This document shows positions 1 through 6,132 of a DNA stretch of 13,705 bases, piece by piece. Under the pieces are notes generated by a model that ran no database searches, was not told where the DNA came from, and saw nothing but the letters and a program-made list of their open reading frames with translations. The stretch comes from DTQF01 sp038874185 (GTDB taxonomy: Archaea > Micrarchaeota > Micrarchaeia > CABMEP01), in assembly GCA_038874185.1 (NCBI GenBank), contig JAVZCX010000020.1, positions 1 through 13,705 of the forward strand, read 5' to 3'. The first letter of the stretch is position 1, and every line of letters begins with the position of its first letter. The position numbers were made by a program, and so were the translations under genes.

Positions 1-108
1 GGCATCTACCTCTTCTCCAGCTCCAACAACACTCTCTCCAACATCAACGCCTCCTCAAACAACTGCGGCATCTACCTCGACTCCAGCTCCAACAACAATC
101 TTTCACAG
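1..108 (+). repeat. Beta-helix coding repeats, first block (2 units)
   Basis: Two units begin with GGCATCTACCTC at 1 and 67, a period of 66 bases (22 residues). They match the main array that starts at 391 almost base for base and continue off the left edge, so more units are likely upstream. The block is separated from the main array by about 280 bases of A+T-rich non-repeat coding sequence. Confidence 0.85.
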
Positions 109-3100
109 AACAACTTGTCTAACAATCAATATAACTTATACATAGATGGATATGAAGAAACTCAAAATATAGATACTACAAATTTAGTAGATGGAAAACC
201 AGTTTATTGGATTAAAGACGCCACCAATACTGTATATGATTCTTCTACAAATGCAGGTTTATTTGCATGTTTTAATTGTAACAACATCACAGTTAAGGAT
301 TTAGTTTTGACTAAAAATGGTTACGGAATAGTATTGAAAGGAACAACTAATTCATTTATTTCCAACATCACTGCCTCCTCAAACACCTACGGCATCTATC
401 TCTTCTCCAGCTCCAACAACACCCTCTCCAACATCAACGCCTCCTCAAACAGTTTCAGCGGCATCTGGCTCGACTCCAGCTCCAACAACTCCCTCTCCAA
501 CATTACTGCCTCCTCAAACAATTTAGGCATCTACCTCTTCTCCAGCTCCGACAACACCCTCTCCAACATCAACGCCTCCTCAAACAACCACGGCATCTTC
601 CTCGACTCCAGCTCCAACAATAATATTATCTCCAACAACACCGCCAACTCAAACAATTATGCCATCTACCTCCAATTCAGCTCCAACAATATTATCTCCA
701 ACAACACTGCCAACTCAAACAGTAACGATGGCATCCACCTCTTCTCCAGCTCCAACAACACCCTCTCCAACAACACCGCCAACTTAAACCACTACTACGG
801 CATCTTCCTCTTCTCCAGCTCCAACAACACTCTCTCCAACATTACTGCCTCCTCAAACTACAACGGCATCCACCTCTTCTCCAGCTCCAACAATCTCTTC
901 TTTAACAACTTCTTTAATAATAGTAATAATGTGTATTTTGAAGGTTCAACATCTCAAAACTTCTGGAACACAACTCTCACACCAGGACAAAATATAGTTG
1001 GTGGCCCATACATAGGTGGTAACTTCTGGGCGAAGCCGGATGGAACGGGTTTCTCTGAAAATGTAACCGCATGCAATGATTCAAATGAAAATGGAATATG
1101 TGATTCAAATTATACAATTAATAGTAATAATATTGATTTCTTACCATTGGCAGTATTTGCAGCTCCTTCTGACACCACTCCTCCATCAGTTCAAATCCTC
1201 TCACCATCAAACAACACATGGCATAAATCAGAAGTCAATGTGACATTATTAGCTATAGACGATACATCATCACAGATAGTATGTAAAGCATATCTAAATA
1301 ATAACAATGTAGAAAACCTAACATTATCAAATAACTCTCCATTAACAATATTTAGATCATTACCAAACGGTAAAAATGACATATATCTTAACTGCAGCGA
1401 TCAGGCAGGAAATTCAAACATATCCAACCTGGTTACAATATACTTTGACAATGTCAATCCAACCATTTCATCCTTCACTCTCTCTTCAACAGTCGTATAT
1501 GTAGGCGACACAATAACATACAACTGTGCAGCGTCTGACAATTCAGAATCCTATGGAGGATCTGTAACAACAGTTGTAACAGGAATTGATACATCATCGG
1601 CAGGAACAAAAACAGCAAGATGCACTGCAACAGATACAGCAGGAAATTCAATATATGAAGAAAGAATATACACTGTTAATCAAATAATTCTTCCGCCTTC
1701 TGGTGGCGGCGGTGGAGGATGTTCACCTCTATGGCAGTGCAGTGAATGGACTGAATGTTCAAAAGAAGGAATAAGAACAAGAACATGCATTGACATAAAT
1801 AACTGTGGTACAACAACAGATAAGCCTCAAGAAACAGCAGCATGCATATATGCATGCATGCCAGACTGGAAATGCTCACCATGGTCAGAATGTTCACCAT
1901 CAGGAATACAAACAAGAACATGCATAGATAATAATAACTGCGGTCTATCTTCTCCATCTACATCTAGATCTTGTTTATACATACCTAAAGAACTGACAGC
2001 AAATTCAGATCAAACAGATCTTAATACTATTTCAGCAATCCAATCCAACTTTATTAACCTATTCCAATCGTTAGAAGATAAAGACTATAATAAAGTAGAA
2101 TCTTTCTTCTCATCTGCAATTGATCAAACAAACTTCCTATTAAGAACATCACCAACCACAAACAATCTAAATATCTCACAAACAGTGATAAACAATGGAT
2201 TACAATTATCAGATTACTTGATTCAAGAAGAACAATTCTCTTCTTCTTCAAATATTCTTTCAAACATCTCTTCCACAATCCCATTCTTATCACAGATTGA
2301 TGCGTCTTATGCAAACAAACTTACTAATTCATTACTCCAGAAATCAAGTCAATTCTTCTCAGCAAACAAACCTGATGAATTAATTTCCTTCCTTAATTCA
2401 TTAATTCAATCATTAAAACAATCATTCCAATCACAATTCAAATTAATTGATGAACTACAAAGAAACAGATTAGATCCTGATTCATTACTAAAACTTAATG
2501 AACTTGGCATTTCTATGCAATCAATGTCATCTGCTCTCTCTGATTTAGATGACGCATCAGAAATAATTCTTCAAGCATCAACAGAAACTAATAATGAAAA
2601 GAAATTCCAGCTTTCATCCCAATCATTGAACCTTATCCAACAATCAATGCTCAAATTCCCTGAAATAAACAAAATCCTATCCTATTCAGTTGACCAAGAT
2701 CCTTCTGAAATCACCTATCAATCAATCATTTCAAACATTCCAGAAGATGAAAAACTAAGATTAGAAGAAATGAAGAATTCAACCGATTCAGAAAAGCTAA
2801 CAGTTATGAAATCAGTATTCAGCTATTCATTAAAGAATGAAGAATACACAGATAAAGAAACAAACATTACAATCATTAAGCTTTCAGTTATCTCTCCATC
2901 TCAATTAGACAACTTAACAATATACGAATACATACCTAAAGGAATCTCTATATCAGACATTCAATCTCCATACAACTTCACAATACTTAATGAAGATCCA
3001 GTAATACAATTCAACTTAGGATCAGCTGCATTAGGTGAAACAAAATCAGTAATTTACACCATAAACAAGAAACTTCCATCCTATTCTTCCCAATCTTATT

Positions 3101-3294
3101 CAATCGGATTAATACATACAGGAATTCCTTACCTACCAACGCCAGAAGAAATCGTATTCTCTGATTCAACACACAACATAAGAGTAATAGCAGCAATCCT
3201 CATATCAGCTTTCATATTGGTAGAGTTCTTCCTGACGAGGAAAGTTGAATTCAGAGAATTTTCCTTGTTCAAAAAACTTAAGCAAGAATCTTAA
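1..3294 (+). CDS. Giant surface protein with NosD-like beta-helix, Ig-like and TSP1-like domains, C-terminal anchor (5' partial)
   Basis: The frame is open from base 1 (1097 residues visible), so the true start and signal peptide lie left of the window; a TTG at 115 is not the start. Residues 1-390 are right-handed beta-helix of NosD/CASH type: 22-23 residue coils such as GIYLFSSSNNTLSNI, interrupted at about 37-130 by a non-repeat segment (VDGKPVYW), and closed by a GGNFW...NGICDSNY cap. Residues 392-484 and 485-567 look like Ig-like domains. A PPSGGGGGG linker leads to two thrombospondin-1-like modules (574-614, 618-658: WxCSxWxECS, RTRTC, NCG). A Ser/Gln/Asn-rich helical stalk (about 660-930) and a beta domain (IYEYIPKGI) follow, then a membrane helix (1062-1080) and a basic cytoplasmic tail. 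Known for such families: extracellular, often N-glycosylated. Inferred: adhesion or cell-surface layer; the ligand is unknown. Confidence 0.9.
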   Translation, partial: GIYLFSSSNNTLSNINASSNNCGIYLDSSSNNNLSQNNLSNNQYNLYIDGYEETQNIDTTNLVDGKPVYWIKDATNTVYDSSTNAGLFACFNCNNITVKDLVLTKNGYGIVLKGTTNSFISNITASSNTYGIYLFSSSNNTLSNINASSNSFSGIWLDSSSNNSLSNITASSNNLGIYLFSSSDNTLSNINASSNNHGIFLDSSSNNNIISNNTANSNNYAIYLQFSSNNIISNNTANSNSNDGIHLFSSSNNTLSNNTANLNHYYGIFLFSSSNNTLSNITASSNYNGIHLFSSSNNLFFNNFFNNSNNVYFEGSTSQNFWNTTLTPGQNIVGGPYIGGNFWAKPDGTGFSENVTACNDSNENGICDSNYTINSNNIDFLPLAVFAAPSDTTPPSVQILSPSNNTWHKSEVNVTLLAIDDTSSQIVCKAYLNNNNVENLTLSNNSPLTIFRSLPNGKNDIYLNCSDQAGNSNISNLVTIYFDNVNPTISSFTLSSTVVYVGDTITYNCAASDNSESYGGSVTTVVTGIDTSSAGTKTARCTATDTAGNSIYEERIYTVNQIILPPSGGGGGGCSPLWQCSEWTECSKEGIRTRTCIDINNCGTTTDKPQETAACIYACMPDWKCSPWSECSPSGIQTRTCIDNNNCGLSSPSTSRSCLYIPKELTANSDQTDLNTISAIQSNFINLFQSLEDKDYNKVESFFSSAIDQTNFLLRTSPTTNNLNISQTVINNGLQLSDYLIQEEQFSSSSNILSNISSTIPFLSQIDASYANKLTNSLLQKSSQFFSANKPDELISFLNSLIQSLKQSFQSQFKLIDELQRNRLDPDSLLKLNELGISMQSMSSALSDLDDASEIILQASTETNNEKKFQLSSQSLNLIQQSMLKFPEINKILSYSVDQDPSEITYQSIISNIPEDEKLRLEEMKNSTDSEKLTVMKSVFSYSLKNEEYTDKETNITIIKLSVISPSQLDNLTIYEYIPKGISISDIQSPYNFTILNEDPVIQFNLGSAALGETKSVIYTINKKLPSYSSQSYSIGLIHTGIPYLPTPEEIVFSDSTHNIRVIAAILISAFILVEFFLTRKVEFREFSLFKKLKQES
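391..930 (+). repeat. Beta-helix coding repeats, main array (8 units)
   Basis: Units begin with GGCATC, or GCCATC in one case, at 391, 460, 526, 592, 661, 730, 799 and 865. The steps are 69, 66, 66, 69, 69, 69 and 66 bases, i.e. 22 or 23 residues per coil, always in frame. The core TCCAGCTCCAACAA recurs nearly unchanged. The units favour C-ending codons (TCC, AAC, ATC, CTC, GCC), unlike the T/A-ending codons in the rest of the gene. The DNA is C-rich and G-poor on the plus strand. High identity suggests recent expansion or gene conversion. Confidence 0.9.
1840..1857. repeat. 18-bp perfect palindrome inside coding sequence
   Basis: GCATGCATATATGCATGC reads the same on both strands. It lies at the junction of the two thrombospondin-1-like modules and encodes the Ala-Cys-Ile-Tyr-Ala-Cys stretch. 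It is probably a by-product of alternating Ala-Cys codons (GCA TGC), but it could form a small cruciform. Confidence 0.6.
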
Positions 3295-3323
3295 CTAAAT
3301 TCATAGTAATAGCTTTAATATGC

Positions 3324-3330
3324 GAGGTGA
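3324..3330 (+). promoter_or_regulatory. Shine-Dalgarno that fixes the start of the small membrane protein
   Basis: GAGGTGA is a near-complete anti-16S match and ends four bases before the ATG at 3335. It lies inside the reading frame if the earlier ATG at 3320 is used, so it argues for the start at 3335. Confidence 0.85.
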
Positions 3331-3334
3331 AAAA

Positions 3335-3697
3335 ATGAATGAAGCATTGCAGAAAATAGGACCATGGGCCTTTATCTTAGGAATGGTGGCTGCAATTATT
3401 CTTGGATTATTCCCAAAGGCAATAGGAGGATTAAGTGTAAATCTTTTAGTATTGGGAATATTGGGTATAATTGTAGGAATTGTAAACGTAACTGACAAAG
3501 AACTTGACAGATACGTATTGGCAAACATTGGATTTTTAATTGCAGCAGCAATGTTTGAATCTCTTTTAAGAGCATTGCAGCTTGGAGACGTAAGTGTTGC
3601 ATTAGTGTCGATAACACAAAATATAGTCTTCTTTGTAGCTCCAGGCCTTGCAGTTGTCTGCTTAAGAGAAATCTTTGAAGTTGCAAGAGAAGTTTAA
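3335..3697 (+). CDS. Small four-helix membrane protein, unknown function
   Basis: This is a 120-residue integral membrane protein that I do not recognise as a characterised family. Predicted membrane helices, by eye, are about residues 10-30, 33-52, 59-79 and 86-110. The loops are short, with a charged one (TDKELDR) between helices 2 and 3 and a charged C-terminus (REIFEVAREV). The ATG at 3335 is preferred over 3320 because the strong GAGGTGA sits four bases before it. The gene begins 40 bases after the surface-protein stop, on the same strand and without an intervening T-run, so the two may be cotranscribed. If so, a role in the surface protein's membrane environment is possible but not shown. 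No catalytic or metal-binding motif is visible. Confidence 0.8.
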   Translation: MNEALQKIGPWAFILGMVAAIILGLFPKAIGGLSVNLLVLGILGIIVGIVNVTDKELDRYVLANIGFLIAAAMFESLLRALQLGDVSVALVSITQNIVFFVAPGLAVVCLREIFEVAREV

Positions 3698-3732
3698 TTT
3701 TTTTTATTAGTTTTATTTTTTTTTTATTTTTT
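3698..3732 (+). terminator. T-rich archaeal terminator
   Basis: Runs of 8, 4, 10 and 6 Ts follow directly after the stop codon at 3695-3697, without a hairpin. This is the usual form of an archaeal intrinsic terminator. The pyrimidine-rich stretch continues to about 3784, where it meets the 3' end of the convergent NAD kinase gene. Confidence 0.7.
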
Positions 3733-3784
3733 CTTATTCTTCCATTTATTTCTTATTTTCTTTTATTTCCATTTATTCTTATTT

Positions 3785-4570
3785 TTAAAAAACAATTACA
3801 TTGAGAGGTTTGTTTGACACTTTAACAGTAACTATCTTTTCTTTTGGAAATCTGTATTCCTTGAATGAATCAATCGCAATCATCCCATCTCTCATTTCCG
3901 ATTTTATTTTCAATTCTTCTCCCTCTTTTATAATTCCACTTATAGTTCTTCCACATACTAGGTGGCCACAATATGGTTCTCTAACTATAAATCTTCCTTC
4001 CTTTGCAGTCTTGCTGAAAGGCCTTCCGCCTGCAGAAGAATACCATGCAGTTGACCCACAACCAGTTGATATAAGTATTCCTGAACTTTTTTGTCTTTCC
4101 CATCTTCCATTGACAAAAAGAGAGTAGCGGGAAGTATTGTAAATATGAGAGGCGCCAATATAAATCTCATTTAATGCATATTCTTTTTTCTTAGAACTAT
4201 TTATTTTCACTTCCAATCTTGTCCACTTTTCAACCGCAAAATCGCCATCTATTATTTGCAGGATTCTTTTTTCAAAATCTTTTCTTGTAACATTCGTATG
4301 TGCTCCCTCGCTCGATAACGGATCAGAATTTACCCCAAGTATGAATGTATCGTTCTTTATCAAGTGAGAAGCATCGATAAATGTACCATCTCCACCTACA
4401 CTAATCACTAGATCTGTGTTTTCAGGTAATTTTTTCCTTTTATTTTCCTTTTTGACAAATACTGAATTTATTTTATATTTTGCAAGCACTTTCTTAATCT
4501 CTTTGATTGTTTTCTTATGCTCTTTTGATTTGCTATCACTATAAACAACTAAGACATTTTTCAATTCCAT
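3785..4570 (-). CDS. NAD kinase, NADK2-like
   Basis: This 261-residue protein should phosphorylate NAD(H) to NADP(H) in the cytoplasm. It has the GGDGT motif at 59-63 (catalytic Asp61), GVNSDPLSSEG at 79-89, LNE at 133-135, a Gly-rich STGCGSTAW at 168-176 and a late DG pair (228-229). The combination NSDPxxSEG, ASxxYNxSRYSLFVNG and ERQKSSG resembles, from memory, vertebrate mitochondrial NADK2 more than the usual prokaryotic enzyme with TPTGSTAY. The length is normal for a compact NAD kinase. The ATG is supported by GAGTGA four bases upstream (plus-strand 4575-4580). The gene is divergent from RFC and convergent with the small membrane gene. A related ATP-NAD/AcoX-type kinase with another substrate cannot be excluded. 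Confidence 0.85.
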   Translation of the reverse strand: MELKNVLVVYSDSKSKEHKKTIKEIKKVLAKYKINSVFVKKENKRKKLPENTDLVISVGGDGTFIDASHLIKNDTFILGVNSDPLSSEGAHTNVTRKDFEKRILQIIDGDFAVEKWTRLEVKINSSKKKEYALNEIYIGASHIYNTSRYSLFVNGRWERQKSSGILISTGCGSTAWYSSAGGRPFSKTAKEGRFIVREPYCGHLVCGRTISGIIKEGEELKIKSEMRDGMIAIDSFKEYRFPKEKIVTVKVSNKPLNVIVF

Positions 4571-4668
4571 TTTTTCACTCTTTACTTAATAGTTGAAATT
4601 TAGTTTGAAAACCTTCATAAATGTTTTTACTTATCATTCAACCTATAGAAAAAATAGTAAGTGAAATC
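4571..4668. promoter_or_regulatory. Divergent promoter region between NAD kinase and RFC large subunit
   Basis: These 98 bases separate the two start codons and must hold both promoters. For RFC, TTCATAAATG at about 4614-4623 is a TATA-like box with a purine-rich GAAAACC just upstream (BRE-like). It would place transcription start near 4645, just before the GTGA Shine-Dalgarno at 4661-4664, which lies four bases from the ATG at 4669. For NAD kinase only generic A+T-rich sequence is visible. Confidence 0.45.
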
Positions 4669-5814
4669 ATGATAGTTGAAAAATATAGGCCTAAAAAATT
4701 ATCAGACATAATCGGTCAGGATGCAATAATCGATAGACTCACGATTTGGGCTAGAAACTGGGAAGATGGAGTTCCACAAAAACCAATTCTTCTTTATGGC
4801 AGGCCTGGCTGTGGCAAAACTTCAATTGCACATGCATTGGCAAATGATATGGATTGGGAGATATTTGAAATGAATGCTAGCGACACAAGAAATAAGGGAG
4901 CAATAGATTCCATACTTTCAAACTCCGCCACTCAATCCACGCTTACAGGAAAATTAAAGCTCATAGTGATAGATGAAATCGACGGATTGGCAGGAAAAGA
5001 AGACAGGGGCGGAGTCGGAGCAGTTATAAATGTTATAGAAGAATCGAAACAACCGACCATTCTTATAGCGAATCAGGTTTACATTCAAAAACTTAAATCT
5101 CTTCTTCCAGAGGTAGAAATGTTAGAGATGAAAGGAGTGGATAAAAGAATACTTAAGAAATATCTAAGAGAAATTGCAGATAAAGAAGGGATTCAGATTT
5201 CAGATTTGCAAATAGAAGAGATAGCTGATCGTTCTAATGGAGACGTGAGATCTGCATTGATTGATCTTACAGCAACAATCACCTACAGAGACAGAGAAAA
5301 AGATGTTTACAAGGCAGTCGCACTTGTTTTCAAAACCTGGGATTATCAAACCGCAAGATCAGCATTTTGGGATGTAGATATTGATCCAGATATGCAGATA
5401 TTATGGTTGGAGGAGAACATACCAAATGAATATCAAAATCCAGAAGAGATAAAATCCGCATATGAACATCTCTCAAGAGCGGATGTGTTTAATGGAAGAA
5501 TAACAAACAGACAGAGTTGGAACTTATTAAAGTATGTGATTGAATTATCATCATGTGGCATTGCGGCAGCAAAGAAAACTAATTATAATAAATTTGTAAG
5601 ATACAAGTTTCCGACATATCTTCAAAAAATGTCATACTCAATCGCATCACGATCAATATTAAATTCAGCATGCAAAAAAATAGGAGAAAGAATGCATCTT
5701 TCGAGCAGAGAGGTTCTTTCACAATTAAAGATTATGAGGAATTTTATTTTAAAGAATCCAGAATATTACAAACTAGAAGACTCAGAAATTAAAGCTGTTC
5801 ATAATTATAAATAA
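4669..5814 (+). CDS. rfcL: Replication factor C large subunit (clamp loader)
   Basis: This 381-residue AAA+ ATPase, with the RFC small subunits, loads the PCNA sliding clamp at primer-template junctions. The N-terminus IVEKYRPKKLSDIIGQ is the RFC signature. Walker A is GRPGCGKT at 44-51 (Lys50), Walker B DEID at 102-105, sensor 1 Asn135, and sensor 2 lies in GDVRSALIDL. The WLEENIPNEY segment and following helices match the RFC collar and large-subunit type. The start at 4669 is chosen because GTGA lies four bases upstream and the protein then begins at the family N-terminus; the upstream ATG at 4621 would add 16 atypical residues and overlap the likely promoter. The C-terminus is short (ends EIKAVHNYK), and I see no Lys-rich tail or PCNA-binding PIP box. 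Confidence 0.95.
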   Translation: MIVEKYRPKKLSDIIGQDAIIDRLTIWARNWEDGVPQKPILLYGRPGCGKTSIAHALANDMDWEIFEMNASDTRNKGAIDSILSNSATQSTLTGKLKLIVIDEIDGLAGKEDRGGVGAVINVIEESKQPTILIANQVYIQKLKSLLPEVEMLEMKGVDKRILKKYLREIADKEGIQISDLQIEEIADRSNGDVRSALIDLTATITYRDREKDVYKAVALVFKTWDYQTARSAFWDVDIDPDMQILWLEENIPNEYQNPEEIKSAYEHLSRADVFNGRITNRQSWNLLKYVIELSSCGIAAAKKTNYNKFVRYKFPTYLQKMSYSIASRSILNSACKKIGERMHLSSREVLSQLKIMRNFILKNPEYYKLEDSEIKAVHNYK

Positions 5815-5850
5815 ACAATAAAAAATTAATTTCGAAATATGTCGATATAA

Positions 5851-6123
5851 TTGCTAAGTAGTTCTGTTCAAATCGATGACTCACTTGAAACAATAAAGTA
5901 TATAAATCCCAAATTTGTTACGTTTAATATGTTTGATAGATCTAAAAAAGAAATTAGATATTTATACAGTAAAGTAATTTTCAAAAAGTGGGATCTTAAG
6001 GATATTTCTTCTTTTTTGTTTTCTTTTTTGTTCAGAGAAATCTTTTTAAATGTGCTTTATCGATTTAATTTATCTGCTAATTACATATCTAATTTATTTA
6101 GTCGGAATTTATATTCTAAATAG
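5851..6123 (+). pseudogene. Doubtful 90-codon frame; possible gene remnant
   Basis: The RFC-to-surface-gene gap (5815-6132) contains one open frame of 90 codons. It opens with TTG directly after an in-frame TAA and lacks a Shine-Dalgarno; its first ATG is about 25 codons in. It is in the same frame as RFC but separated from it by three stops. The peptide is rich in Phe, Tyr, Leu and Lys. Its ETIKYINPKFVTFNMF and the later basic, aromatic helix loosely recall the C-terminal part of B12-binding radical SAM proteins, with the middle missing. That resemblance is weak and from memory. Two T6 runs inside it (6012-6029) instead suggest an RFC 3' untranslated region. Real gene, remnant and non-coding are all possible. 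Confidence 0.2.
6008..6033 (+). terminator. Candidate T-rich terminator for RFC
   Basis: Two runs of six Ts (6012-6017 and 6024-6029) in a TTCTTTTTTGTTTTC context resemble the tracts after the other plus-strand genes. It lies about 200 bases past the RFC stop, since no T-run occurs closer. It would overlap the doubtful 90-codon frame. Confidence 0.3.
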
Positions 6124-6132
6124 GATGAGATT
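6092..6132 (+). promoter_or_regulatory. Candidate promoter and Shine-Dalgarno for the second surface protein
   Basis: ATTTATTT at 6092-6099 could be a TATA box, giving transcription start near 6120. GGATGA at 6123-6128 lies four bases before the ATG at 6133, the same spacing as in the other genes here, and supports that start. The ribosome site is more certain than the promoter. Confidence 0.4.

Noticed and set aside
115..117. TTG as start of the first surface protein
   Set aside because: The same frame is open to base 1 and the upstream codons encode two more beta-helix coils that match the later ones, so the gene simply runs in from the left.
1..930. CRISPR array or non-coding tandem repeat
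   Set aside because: The units are in frame, contiguous, without unrelated spacers, and their steps are always multiples of three (66 or 69 bases) within one open coding frame.
3320..3334. Upstream ATG for the small membrane protein
   Set aside because: The near-perfect GAGGTGA lies inside that extension and is placed correctly only for the ATG at 3335.
3396..3686. Antisense open frame opposite the small membrane protein
   Set aside because: Its composition (Leu/Gln-rich) is what the reverse of a hydrophobic coding sequence gives; no ribosome site or recognisable domain.
3801..4127. Plus-strand open frame of 108 codons opposite NAD kinase
   Set aside because: It lies wholly within the well-supported NAD kinase gene on the other strand and has no start signal or family likeness.
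4621..4668. Earlier ATG for RFC large subunit
   Set aside because: It adds 16 residues not typical of RFC and overlaps the likely TATA box; the ATG at 4669 has a Shine-Dalgarno and begins at the conserved VEKYRP region.
5722..5760. PIP box QLKIMRNF in RFC
   Set aside because: It lies in a conserved helical part rather than a free tail and lacks the two adjacent aromatic residues.
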